Below are positions 15,848-23,909 of a stretch of 39,069 nt of DNA, piece by piece; the stretch's first letter is position 1; every line of letters begins with the position of its first letter. A program made the position numbers and the translations under genes. Below the pieces are notes generated by a model, which was not told where the DNA came from, searched no databases, and worked only from the letters and a program-made list of their open reading frames with translations. The stretch comes from Acidobacteriota bacterium (GTDB lineage Bacteria; Acidobacteriota; Terriglobia; UBA7540), in NCBI GenBank assembly GCA_902812365.1, contig CADDZC010000036.1, positions 1 through 39,069 of the forward strand. Direction: 5' to 3'.

Positions 15848-16861
15848 TTACCCCGTGCTCTTTTCCCAAGACTGGCGAATCAACTTTTTCATGACCAGCG
15901 ATTGCGCCCAGCGGTCGGAAAGTTCGTTGCCGTTCAGGTCCAGAATGGAATAGGGCGGCGGGCCGAGCTCGGTGGCGAAGGGGAACCAGTCGCCCAGCCG
16001 CGCGCGCCGGCGCCAGCGGCGCAACACTTCCGCCCAGAGTTCCACCCAGTTCTGCGCCAGCCGGCCACTGCCGTCGCCGACATCGAGCTGCACCTGCTCG
16101 CCGTTGGTGATCCGAGTCTGCATGGTGTCGATCCGGTCCAGCAACGGGCTCCAGCGCTCGATCATGACCGCGGCCGGCGCGCCTCCCAGCTCTTCGCCAA
16201 CGCCGTAATGGGAAAGGTCGCCGGTCAGCCGCAGTTGGGGAATCCGCTCGGCAAGCCGCATGGCGCGGTAAGGATTCTCCGTCACCGTCCCCCGGTGCGT
16301 CTCCAGCGTCATCGGCACGCCCAAATCGTAAGCCATCTTGTAACCGTCACTGACTAGCTCCACGGCTTCCTCATCGCTCATCCACGGGTTTCCCGGATGG
16401 ACGAAAATGTACTCGGCTTTCAGGCGCCGAGCCTGGGTCAAGCACTTCCGAAAATCCTCCCGGCTGTTAGGATGAAAACCCGTGGCCAGATAGAGGCCGG
16501 TTTCGTCAATGAGGCGCCGCACGTGATCCTCATCGCGCGGCTCCACCCACATTTCGATGCCGTCGAATCCCGCCTCTTTGACCTTGTGGAATTTCTCCTC
16601 CATCGACCATTCCGGGCCGCCGCGCGGCAGTCCCGTGAGAGCCCACCATGAATGGGCCGTTCGCAGCCGGGGAGCGTCCTGGGTCCCGCTTCGAATCCGA
16701 AGCTCCGTTGCCGCCCGCGAACCGCCGGCCGCGACACTCGGGGTCGCGCTGGCCGCCGCCACGGCGACGGCGGCGCGGCGCAGAAACTCGCGTCTGGAAG
16801 GCGTCTCCGCCTCTGTTTTTGCGCGGGATACGTTGCCAAGCTTGGTCGGATTGGTCAACAT
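15848..16861 (-). CDS. Tat-exported TIM-barrel protein, sugar phosphate isomerase/epimerase family
   Basis: A 337-residue protein of the xylose isomerase-like TIM-barrel (AP_endonuc_2) superfamily. A Tat signal (SRREFLRRAAVAVAAASA, residues 22-39) precedes the mature chain. The barrel motifs EKFHKVKEAGFDGIEMWVEP (about 89-108), AEYIFVHPG (149-157), VPMTLETHRG (182-191) and LTGDLSHYG (212-220) supply Glu187, Asp215 and His218 as likely metal ligands. Export suggests a periplasmic role on free sugars or related metabolites rather than sugar phosphates. ATG 16861 is chosen because GGGAG lies six bases upstream and the Tat signal follows; a longer open frame upstream does not fit. The Mo-hydroxylase operon diverges from it across a 272-bp gap. 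Confidence 0.82.
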   Translation of the reverse strand: MLTNPTKLGNVSRAKTEAETPSRREFLRRAAVAVAAASATPSVAAGGSRAATELRIRSGTQDAPRLRTAHSWWALTGLPRGGPEWSMEEKFHKVKEAGFDGIEMWVEPRDEDHVRRLIDETGLYLATGFHPNSREDFRKCLTQARRLKAEYIFVHPGNPWMSDEEAVELVSDGYKMAYDLGVPMTLETHRGTVTENPYRAMRLAERIPQLRLTGDLSHYGVGEELGGAPAAVMIERWSPLLDRIDTMQTRITNGEQVQLDVGDGSGRLAQNWVELWAEVLRRWRRRARLGDWFPFATELGPPPYSILDLNGNELSDRWAQSLVMKKLIRQSWEKSTG

Positions 16862-17010
16862 CGGCGGCTCCCGGTAAGGAATCGTAGTCAAAACGGCCAA
16901 TATGACACTCCTCGCGACAATACGCAAGCCTGGTTCTGAGGTCAAGACTCCGTCGGCCATCTCGCCAGCGACTGGCGCATGACAAAATTTTCTCCGCGCT
17001 CCCGGACAAG

Positions 17011-17019
17011 TGGTATAAT
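17011..17019 (+). promoter_or_regulatory. Extended -10 promoter of the Mo-hydroxylase operon
   Basis: TGGTATAAT combines a TGn extension with a perfect TATAAT hexamer. No -35 match is seen at 16-18 bases. The start would be near 17026, leaving a leader of about 108 bases before ATG 17134. Confidence 0.6.
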
Positions 17020-17133
17020 CCGCCGTTCGCTAGCCGCGACCCGGAACTGTGTTCCGTTGTCACCTCGCGGGAACCCGCAAATCGAGACCGGTGCCGCGCG
17101 TCAGGGATGTGAGGCCGGAACAAGGAGCACACC

Positions 17134-17775
17134 ATGAGAGGGAAGAAGCCAAAGGACGCCGCTCAGAAGGGCGGGAACGGCGCTGTGACCCGCCGCGACT
17201 TTCTGCGGGGTGCCAGCCTCGCCGTCTCTACCGGCCTGCTGGCCGCCGACGGCGCGGCGGTGGCCTCGCCGCCGGAATCTTCGGCGGCGGCCGTGGTGGG
17301 GCCGGGCAAGGTTCCGGTCACGCTTCGGGTCAATGGCCAGGTTCACCGGCTCGAGCTCGAACCGCGGGTCACCTTGCTCGACGCGCTGCGCAATGATCTG
17401 GATACGACCGGTTCCAAGCGCGTCTGCGATCGCGGCACCTGCGGCGCCTGCACGATGATCGTGGACGGCAAGGCCGTCTACAGTTGCAGCTTGCTGGCCA
17501 TCGAGGCCGAGGGGCGCAACATTACGACCATCGAAGGCTTAATGAAGGACGGCCGCTTGAGCCCGGTCATGCAAGCCTTCATCGACAATGACGCCCAGCA
17601 GTGCGGCTTCTGCACGCCGGGGTTTGTGATGGCCGCCACGGCCTTGCTCGCCGAGCGCCGCCATCTCACTCCGGAGGAGGTGAATCGCGGTCTCGGCGGC
17701 AATATCTGCCGCTGCGGTACCTATCACGGTTTGCGTCTGGCGGCGCTCGAAGCCGCGAAGAGGATGAAAGCCTAA
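17134..17775 (+). CDS. Tat-exported [2Fe-2S] subunit of a molybdenum hydroxylase
   Basis: A 213-residue small subunit of the xanthine dehydrogenase family, passing electrons from the Mo site to FAD. The N-terminus bears a Tat signal (VTRRDFLRGASLAVSTGL, residues 18-35). The plant-ferredoxin-like cluster uses Cys98, Cys103, Cys106 and Cys118 (CDRGTCGAC and a later Cys). The helical-domain cluster uses Cys157, Cys160, Cys192 and Cys194 (CGFC, CRC). All eight ligands are present. A Tat signal on only this subunit is the arrangement of periplasmic aldehyde oxidoreductases such as E. coli PaoABC, where the folded complex is carried across together. AAGGAG precedes ATG 17134. It is the first gene of a five-gene run. 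Confidence 0.93.
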   Translation: MRGKKPKDAAQKGGNGAVTRRDFLRGASLAVSTGLLAADGAAVASPPESSAAAVVGPGKVPVTLRVNGQVHRLELEPRVTLLDALRNDLDTTGSKRVCDRGTCGACTMIVDGKAVYSCSLLAIEAEGRNITTIEGLMKDGRLSPVMQAFIDNDAQQCGFCTPGFVMAATALLAERRHLTPEEVNRGLGGNICRCGTYHGLRLAALEAAKRMKA

Positions 17776-17875
17776 GGCGGGAGAGAGAAAGCTGGAGGGG
17801 GCGGCTCTGGCTGCGAGCGGGGACGCAGAACCTTAGCCCTCCGGCGGCAGGCGACGCGATCGAGGAGGAAATTTC

Positions 17876-20023
17876 ATGGCAACCTGCAAATACGATTGGC
17901 CGGAGGCTGCGGAACGGCATCTCATCGGCAAGCCGATCAGCCGCATCGACGGACCCGCCAAATCGAGCGGGCGCGCCAAATATACTTACGACATCAATCG
18001 TCCCGGAATGCTGTTCGGCAAAGTCTTGCGGTGCCCTCACGCGCACGCCAAGGTCACCTCGATTGACATTTCCGAGGCCAAGAACCTGCCCGGCGTCAAA
18101 GCGGTGCGCGTGATCCAGGGAGAGGGCAAGGAAATCCTGTGGGGGGGCGACGAAATCGCCTGTGTGGCGGCGGTCAGCGAAGAGGTGGCCGAAGACGCTA
18201 TCCGCAGGATCAAGGTGCAGTACGAGGAACTGCCCTTTCTCGTCAACGAAGAAGACCTGGAGCGCGCCCAATCCCAGGGCCACACCCGCGCGCCTTCGGT
18301 GCAAACCAAAGGGGATCCGGATAAAGCCTTCGCCGACCCGGACGTGGTGATCTCCGAGGGTTATTACGGCGCCCCGGTCATCACCCATTGCTGCCTGGAA
18401 ACCCATGGCCAGGTGACCGAGTATGACGGTTCCGACCACCTGCGGGTGTGGATTTCCACCCAGGGGGTCTCCACCATCCCGCAGCAGTTCGCCGAGGTGC
18501 TGGGGCTGCCGGCGACCCATGTCGAGGCGATCTGTGATTACATCGGAGGCGGCTTCGGCAGCAAGTTCCAGATTGACCGCTGGGGCGTCGAGTGCGCCCG
18601 CCTGTCGAAGGACGCGGGGGGCAAGGCGGTGAAGCTGATGCTCGAGCGGGACGCGGAGTTGAAAGTGGCGGGCACGCGCCCCTCGGCGTTTGCCAAGGTC
18701 AAGGTGGCGGCCAAGAAAGACGGCACGCTGGTGGCGTGGCAATCAGAGGCCTGGGGGACGGGCGGCGTCGCCGGCGCGGGAGTTCCTCCGCTGCCTTACG
18801 TGCTCGAGGGCATCCCCAATCAGAGCAAGAAATACACGGCCGTCAGCACCAACACGGGCGGAGCCCGCGCCTGGCGCGCGCCGAATCATCCTCAGGCGGC
18901 GGTGCTCACCCTGTGCGCGCTGGATGACCTGGCCGCCAAGCTCGAGATGGACCCGATCGAGTTTCTCACCAAGAACACCGGGCTGGCTCCCGAGCACCTC
19001 GGCGAGACTTATAACGACGAGCTGGCTAAAGTGGCGGAGCTTTCCGAGTGGAAGAAGTACTGGCATCCGCGCGGTCGGGGCGGTTCGGGGCGCATCCGGC
19101 GCGGACTGGGCGTCTCGATCCACACCTGGGGCGGTCGCGGGCATAACAGCAATTGCGACGTCCTGATTCAGCCGGACGGCTCGGTGGAAGTGAGGCTGGG
19201 CAGCCAGGACCTCGGCACCGGCACTCGCACGGTAATTGCGATCGTGGCCGCGGAGACTTTGGGACTGCCGGTCGAGGCCATCAAAGTGACGCTGGGCGAC
19301 AGCCGCTATCCGTACTCGGGCGCCTCGGGGGGCAGCACCACGGTCGGCGGGGTGTCGGCCTCCACTCGGCGCGGCAGCGTGGACGCGCGCGATCAGCTCT
19401 TCGCGGCCGTAGCCCCGGCGCTCGGCGTTCCACCCGACCAACTGGAGGCGGCCGCCGGCCACATTCGCGTAAAGGGCAACCCGGCCAAAAGCCTGAGCTG
19501 GAAACAAGCCTGCGCCCGGCTGGGCACCAAGACGATTCAGGCCACCGGCAAGAATCCCGGCCCGTGCGAACTCGGATCGAGCGGCGTTGGGGGCGCGCAG
19601 GTGGCCGATGTTTCGGTGGACACGGAGACGGGCCGCATCAAGGTCAACCGGATGATCGCGGCGCAGGACTGCGGTTTGATCATCGACATGAAGACGGCGG
19701 AGAGCCAGGTTTACGGGGCGATGATCATGGGCATCAGTTACGCCCTGTTCGAAGAACGGGTGATGGATGACCAGACGGGCATCATGCTGAATCCCAACAT
19801 GGAATTTTACAAGCTGGCCACCATCGGCGACATCCCCGAGTTCATCGTTCACATGATGACCGGACCCCAATACGACCGCCGCGGCGTGATCGGCCTGGGC
19901 GAGCCGCCGGTGATTTCGCCCGGGGCCGCCATCTCGAACGCCGTCGCCAACGCCATCGGTGTTCGTGTGCCGACGCTGCCGCTGACGCCCGACAAAGTGC
20001 TGGCGGCGCTGGAAAAGGCCTGA
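17876..20023 (+). CDS. Molybdopterin-binding catalytic subunit of a xanthine dehydrogenase-family enzyme
   Basis: A 715-residue large subunit that hydroxylates an aldehyde or N-heterocycle at a Mo-cofactor with water as oxygen source. The N-terminal block GKPISRIDGPAKSSGRAKYTYD and the later GGGFGSK and QDLGTGT segments are cofactor-binding regions. Glu676 in GEPPV matches the general-base glutamate of the family. The AYRCSFR loop of CO dehydrogenase is absent and ARAWRAPNHP lies in the equivalent place, so this is not a CoxL-type CO dehydrogenase. No signal peptide is visible, consistent with joint export with the Tat-tagged small subunit. GAGGAGG sits before ATG 17876. The substrate is not predictable from sequence; aldehyde oxidation is the best guess. 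Confidence 0.92.
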   Translation: MATCKYDWPEAAERHLIGKPISRIDGPAKSSGRAKYTYDINRPGMLFGKVLRCPHAHAKVTSIDISEAKNLPGVKAVRVIQGEGKEILWGGDEIACVAAVSEEVAEDAIRRIKVQYEELPFLVNEEDLERAQSQGHTRAPSVQTKGDPDKAFADPDVVISEGYYGAPVITHCCLETHGQVTEYDGSDHLRVWISTQGVSTIPQQFAEVLGLPATHVEAICDYIGGGFGSKFQIDRWGVECARLSKDAGGKAVKLMLERDAELKVAGTRPSAFAKVKVAAKKDGTLVAWQSEAWGTGGVAGAGVPPLPYVLEGIPNQSKKYTAVSTNTGGARAWRAPNHPQAAVLTLCALDDLAAKLEMDPIEFLTKNTGLAPEHLGETYNDELAKVAELSEWKKYWHPRGRGGSGRIRRGLGVSIHTWGGRGHNSNCDVLIQPDGSVEVRLGSQDLGTGTRTVIAIVAAETLGLPVEAIKVTLGDSRYPYSGASGGSTTVGGVSASTRRGSVDARDQLFAAVAPALGVPPDQLEAAAGHIRVKGNPAKSLSWKQACARLGTKTIQATGKNPGPCELGSSGVGGAQVADVSVDTETGRIKVNRMIAAQDCGLIIDMKTAESQVYGAMIMGISYALFEERVMDDQTGIMLNPNMEFYKLATIGDIPEFIVHMMTGPQYDRRGVIGLGEPPVISPGAAISNAVANAIGVRVPTLPLTPDKVLAALEKA

Positions 20024-20072
20024 TGTGGATTCCCCGGCGCCGCCCCGGTGATGAGAACAGGAGGCGATCCTC

Positions 20073-21068
20073 ATGCAAGCATTTGAGTACGCGCGACCCA
20101 AAACCGCCCAGGAAGCGGTCGCGTTGCTGGCTTCGGAATGGGGTAAGAGCGAGCTGCTGGCCGGCGGCAGCGATCTGCTGTCGCGGATGAAAGATGACGT
20201 CTCCGCGCCCCAGCGAATTGTGAGCCTGAGCGGTGTCCATGAACTGCGCGGCATCGCCGCTTCGGCGCGCGGCCTGCGGCTCGGAGCCCTGGTCACGCTC
20301 GACGAGCTTGAAACGCATCCGGCGGTGCGGGAGCACTATGCGGGCATCGCGCAGGCGGTCGAGCAGGTTGGCGGCCCCCAGATTCGCAACGTCGGCACCG
20401 TGGGCGGGAATCTGTGCCAGCGTCCCCGCTGCTGGTATTACCGCAACGGCTTCGGCCTGCTCGCCACGTATAAGGGCCGGCCGCTGGTGCCCGACGGCGA
20501 CAATCGCTATCACGCCATCTTCGGCAACGAAGGCCCGGCGTATTTCGTCAGCCCGTCGAGCCTGGCGCCCATTTTGATCGCCCTGGGAGCCAGCTTGCGC
20601 CTGCTCGGTCCGGACGGCCCGCGCGACCTGCCCGTCGAGCAATTTTTCGTAACGCCCAAATCGGAAGCCGAACGCGAGCACGCCATCAAGCCGAACGAAG
20701 TCATCACGGAAGTCCTGGTGCCGCCGGCGAACGGCACCAAGAGCGGTTTTTACGAAATTCTGCAGAAGGAGTCTCTGGACTGGCCGCTGGCGATGGCGGC
20801 CGTGGCGCTGCAGATGGAGGGCCGCCGGGTGGAAAAGGCGCGGGTGGTGCTCGGCCAGGTGGCGCCGGTACCGTGGCCGTCGGCGGAGGCGGAAGAAGCC
20901 TTGAAAGGAAAGATGGTCAGCGAAGAGGTGGCCGAGGAGGCGGGGAGAGCGGCGGCCAGCAAGGCAACGCCCCTCAGCAAGAACAAATACAAGGTGCAGC
21001 TGGCTCGAGTGGCCGTCAAGCGCGCCGTGCTGCTCGCGGCCGGGCTAGTGAAGAAAGGGGAGGTGTGA
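20073..21068 (+). CDS. FAD-binding subunit of the molybdenum hydroxylase
   Basis: A 331-residue medium subunit. FAD-binding loops are AGGSDLL (30-36) and VGTVGGNLCQ (107-116), and the C-terminal CO-dehydrogenase flavoprotein domain covers about 220-325. In PaoB and HcrB this region carries an inserted [4Fe-4S] site with four cysteines. Here the NLCQRPRCWYYRNG segment keeps only Cys115 and Cys120, and the loop that follows (LLATYKGRPLVPDGDNRYHAIFG) has none. The enzyme therefore probably has no extra cluster. GGAGG precedes ATG 20073, 49 bp after the large-subunit stop. Confidence 0.92.
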   Translation: MQAFEYARPKTAQEAVALLASEWGKSELLAGGSDLLSRMKDDVSAPQRIVSLSGVHELRGIAASARGLRLGALVTLDELETHPAVREHYAGIAQAVEQVGGPQIRNVGTVGGNLCQRPRCWYYRNGFGLLATYKGRPLVPDGDNRYHAIFGNEGPAYFVSPSSLAPILIALGASLRLLGPDGPRDLPVEQFFVTPKSEAEREHAIKPNEVITEVLVPPANGTKSGFYEILQKESLDWPLAMAAVALQMEGRRVEKARVVLGQVAPVPWPSAEAEEALKGKMVSEEVAEEAGRAAASKATPLSKNKYKVQLARVAVKRAVLLAAGLVKKGEV

Positions 21069-21070
21069 CG

Positions 21071-21325
21071 ATGGCTGGCGAAACCATACTGCCGAGCGTC
21101 CTCCAGCCGGCGGCCGAGGCCGCGCCGGCGGCCACGCCCGAGGTGTGCAAGCACTTGCGCTCCAAAGAAATGTATATTCATGTCGACGAGCCGGATTGGA
21201 ACGTCTACCAGTCTCACAGCGGTATTTTCTGGTGCCTCCACACCCAAAAGGCCGTGGGACCGGACGGCCGCACCGCCGAGCCTCACACCTGCACCGCGGC
21301 GCGGCCCTGTTTCGAAGCTCTCTGA
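21071..21325 (+). CDS. Small four-cysteine protein of unknown function in the Mo-hydroxylase operon
   Basis: An 84-residue protein I do not recognise. The start ATG lies two bases after the FAD-subunit stop codon and is preceded by GGGGAGG, so it is surely translated with the operon. Four cysteines (Cys26, Cys55, Cys74, Cys80) are each followed or preceded by nearby histidines (CKH, CLH, HTC), a layout that could bind a metal or an iron-sulfur cluster. The N-terminal 24 residues are Ala/Pro-rich and look disordered. There is no signal peptide. It could be a maturation factor, an electron-transfer partner or a small extra subunit; the sequence alone does not decide. Confidence 0.82.
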   Translation: MAGETILPSVLQPAAEAAPAATPEVCKHLRSKEMYIHVDEPDWNVYQSHSGIFWCLHTQKAVGPDGRTAEPHTCTAARPCFEAL

Positions 21326-21339
21326 TCGCCCGCACCACG

Positions 21340-21936
21340 ATGGATTCACGGTTTCAATCACGTTTAGCCGCCAGCGGGCCGCCTCAAGCCCTCGCGTGGG
21401 GGATCCGCCGCCCGGCTGAGTCTTCTTCCGCACCCGTTCACGATAAGGCGGAGCCAAGCTTGACTGAATCCCCCGGCCAGTTGCTCCACATCTTCCTCAC
21501 CGCCGCGGCACGGGAACCGCTCGTTGCCGTCGCGGAGGCGCGGGCCGTAGCCGGCCAGGGCCTTGAAGGCGACCGCTACTTTTACGGCGCGGGGACGTGG
21601 TCAAAGCCGGGCATGCCGGATCGCGAGGTGACGCTGGTGGAATGGGAGGCGCTTGAAGCCCTGGCCCGCGAATACGGCGTCAGGCTGGCGCCGGCCGAGG
21701 CTCGCCGCAACCTGGTGACGCGCGGCGTGGCCCTCAACCATCTGGTCGGGCGGGAGTTTATGGCGGGCGAGGTCAGGCTCGGCGGCATCCGCCTCTGCGA
21801 GCCCTGCTCCCACTTGGAAGCGCTTTGCGGAAAACCAGTGAGCGCCGGCCTAGTGCATCGGGGTGGATTGCGCGCTCAGATTCTCACCGGCGGCACGGTC
21901 CGCGTGGGCGACCCGATTCGCGTCCCGGCCCCTTGA
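21340..21936 (+). CDS. MOSC-domain protein
   Basis: A protein of up to 198 residues with a MOSC (molybdenum cofactor sulfurase C-terminal) domain. Standalone MOSC proteins bind Mo-cofactor or act in sulfur transfer. The core block runs AVAGQGLEGDRYF, then REVTLVEWEALEAL, NLVTRGVALNHLVGREF and LCEPCSHLEALCG, where the conserved cysteine of the family lies. It is the last gene of the Mo-hydroxylase run, 14 bp after the small cysteine protein, so a role in preparing the sulfurated cofactor of that enzyme is likely. The start is unsure: ATG 21340 is used, but a TTG at 21460 with GGAG six bases upstream gives a 158-residue product that begins just before the domain. Confidence 0.85.
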   Translation: MDSRFQSRLAASGPPQALAWGIRRPAESSSAPVHDKAEPSLTESPGQLLHIFLTAAAREPLVAVAEARAVAGQGLEGDRYFYGAGTWSKPGMPDREVTLVEWEALEALAREYGVRLAPAEARRNLVTRGVALNHLVGREFMAGEVRLGGIRLCEPCSHLEALCGKPVSAGLVHRGGLRAQILTGGTVRVGDPIRVPAP

Positions 21937-21957
21937 GTCGCCACCACGGCCGCGCCC

Positions 21958-22401
21958 TCACTGGGATTCGGGGGGCGGAACGTTCCAGATCAGCCAGTAC
22001 AAGCCGAGCTGTTTCACCGCGTCGCGGAACTGCCCGGACTCGACGGGCTTGCGGAGATAACTGTTGCAGCCGTTGTCATACGCCCGGAACACTTCATCTT
22101 GTTCCTGGGAAGTCGTCAGGATAATCACCGGAAGCCGTTTGGTGCGCGGGTCGGCGCGCAGAGTCTTGAGGACTTCCAACCCATCGATTTTAGGCAGGTT
22201 CAGATCCAGGAGCACCAGCGTCGGCAGGATCGCCACGTCACGGGCCGCGTAGGCCCCGGTTCCAAAGAAGTAGTCCAAGGCTTCGGCCCCGTCGCGAATC
22301 ACGACAATCTGATTGGCAATATTGCCGGCCCGGAACGCGCGCAGGGTGAGATCGACGTCGTCCGGATTGTCTTCCACAAGTACAATGGTTCTCTCTCTCA
22401 T
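21958..22401 (-). CDS. Single-domain response regulator (Rcp1-like receiver)
   Basis: A 147-residue CheY-like receiver without an output domain. The acidic pocket is Glu10/Asp11, the phosphoacceptor is Asp66 (LVLLDLNLPKIDG), the switch residues are Thr96/Thr97 and the conserved lysine is Lys118 (YLRKPV). Its sequence style, with DNPDDVDLTLRAF and the FFGTG insertion, matches receivers paired with phytochrome-type kinases. ATG 22401 follows AGAGG, whereas ATG 22425 does not. The histidine kinase gene lies 203 bp upstream on the same strand, so the two are probably a phosphotransfer pair. With no DNA-binding part it must act by protein contact or pass the phosphate on. Confidence 0.92.
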   Translation of the reverse strand: MRERTIVLVEDNPDDVDLTLRAFRAGNIANQIVVIRDGAEALDYFFGTGAYAARDVAILPTLVLLDLNLPKIDGLEVLKTLRADPRTKRLPVIILTTSQEQDEVFRAYDNGCNSYLRKPVESGQFRDAVKQLGLYWLIWNVPPPESQ

Positions 22402-22604
22402 CGGCCGCCTCTTGACCGCATCCATCCGGTTCTAACGCTGCACCGGTCGCTCATGTCGGAACTTCGGAACCGCCAGCGGTGCGCCGCCCCGGTTCCCACG
22501 CCCGGCGCAATCAAAGGTTCACGGCAGCCGGGCGCGCCGGGCTGATGCCGGCTGCGTGTCCCGAGCCTTGCACCCACGGGCACGGGATACCGCCCGCTGG
22601 GAGA

Positions 22605-23735
22605 TCACCCGCCGGCAGGGCTGTTGCCCGCCGAGCACTCCTCTGGAGCCGGCGAGAGCCGGTCCGGGTCGGCCGCCGGCCCCAGAGTAAAGTAAAAGGT
22701 GGCACCCTGGCCCGCGCCGCTTTCCGCCCAGATGTCGCCGCCGTGCCGACGGACGATTCGCTGAACCGTCGCCAAGCCCACGCCCGCGCCGGGGAACTCC
22801 GAAACGCTGTGCAGGCGCTGGAAAGGCTTGAACAGCTTGCCGGCGTACTTCATCTCGAAACCCGCCCCGTTGTCCTTGACGAAATAGACGGTCTGGCCGT
22901 GCTGCTCGCCGCGACACCCCATCTCGATGCGCGCCTGCGGTTGCTTGGAACTGTACTTCCACGCGTTACCGAGGAGATTCTCCAAAGCGGCGTGCAGCAA
23001 CTGTAAATCGCCGGACGCGCTCAGCCCGTCGGCGATGATCACCTCGGCCCGCCGTTCCGGGTCGGCTCGCCGCAGATCGGCCACGACCTCCCAGCCGAGC
23101 GCCGTGAGGTCGACTTTCTGCCGCCGCAATTCCCCGCGCGACACGCGCGACAGAGCCAGCAGGTCATCGATCAATTGGCCCATCCGCGCCGTGGCTTTCC
23201 GGATTCGCTCCAGGTAATCGAGACCGTGCTGGTCGAGCCGGCCGCGGCAATCCTCGAAGAGGGCGGCGCTGAAACCCTCAATGCCCCGCAGCGGGGCGCG
23301 CAGGTCGTGGGCGACGGAAGAACAAAAGGCCTCCAGCTCGGCATTAGCGGCCTGGAGCTCGAGCGTCCGCTCCGCCACTCTTCGCTCCAGCTCAGCGTTG
23401 AGCCGGCTCACCGCCTCCTGGGCGCGCCGGCGCTCGACAATCTCGGTTTCCAGCTCCCGGTTGGCGGCTTCGGCCTGCCGCTTGCGATGAGAGGCCACCA
23501 TCGTCAAAATGACCGCCACGGCCAACAACACGGTCAGCATCAGAATCACCGCCACGCCCATCGTGCCCACCGTGAGGGTCAAATGCAGTGACCGGCCGAA
23601 GAGATTGAGATTCAGCAGGTAGGTTCGCGGCGGCGTGCCGCCGCCCCCACCGGCCTGATGAACTCCCACCAAGTAGCCCGAAGCGGCGGTGCAAAACAGG
23701 GCGCCGGCCACCAGCGCCCCGCGCGACCGGTCCAT
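22605..23735 (-). CDS. Membrane histidine kinase with short periplasmic loop
   Basis: A 376-residue sensor kinase. Two transmembrane helices (about 6-25 and 55-80) flank a loop of only about 30 residues with a run of glycines. A coiled-coil (about 85-135) leads into the HisKA domain with His143 in VAHDLRAPLRGIEGFS. The ATPase domain has the N box ENLLGNAWKYSS, the G1 box VKDNGAGFEM and the G2 box GAGVGLATVQRIV. The H-box type is that of phytochrome-like kinases, although no GAF or PHY domain is present. ATG 23735 follows GGAG; an ATG at 23798 is possible. The small loop suggests sensing in the membrane or via another protein. Its likely partner is the receiver gene downstream. Confidence 0.92.
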   Translation of the reverse strand: MDRSRGALVAGALFCTAASGYLVGVHQAGGGGGTPPRTYLLNLNLFGRSLHLTLTVGTMGVAVILMLTVLLAVAVILTMVASHRKRQAEAANRELETEIVERRRAQEAVSRLNAELERRVAERTLELQAANAELEAFCSSVAHDLRAPLRGIEGFSAALFEDCRGRLDQHGLDYLERIRKATARMGQLIDDLLALSRVSRGELRRQKVDLTALGWEVVADLRRADPERRAEVIIADGLSASGDLQLLHAALENLLGNAWKYSSKQPQARIEMGCRGEQHGQTVYFVKDNGAGFEMKYAGKLFKPFQRLHSVSEFPGAGVGLATVQRIVRRHGGDIWAESGAGQGATFYFTLGPAADPDRLSPAPEECSAGNSPAGG

Positions 23736-23909
23736 CAATGCTTCTCCACCGCGGGAGCGACCTTTTTCTGCGGGTTGCAGCATAGATACGGTAGTCATGG
23801 TAAGGCTCAGGCGCCTTCGGGCTGCCACCTCGGGCGGAGCTGACGGCTGTCATGATCGGCCGGTGGCGACGCCGGCCGGCCCGCCGCCGAGCGCGCTTGC
23901 TCGAAGCCG

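Noticed and set aside
17876-20023. Aerobic CO dehydrogenase large subunit (CoxL)
   Set aside because: The AYRCSFR active-site loop is missing; the equivalent region reads ARAWRAPNHP, so only the wider xanthine dehydrogenase family is supported.
18743-20296. A 517-codon open frame on the minus strand
   Set aside because: It is antisense to the Mo-hydroxylase large subunit, whose family motifs are certain, and its translation is low-complexity Arg/Ala/Gly text.
22426-22604. A regulatory RNA or separate gene between the kinase and response regulator
   Set aside because: The gap has only weak GC hairpins and no conserved-looking frame or convincing promoter.
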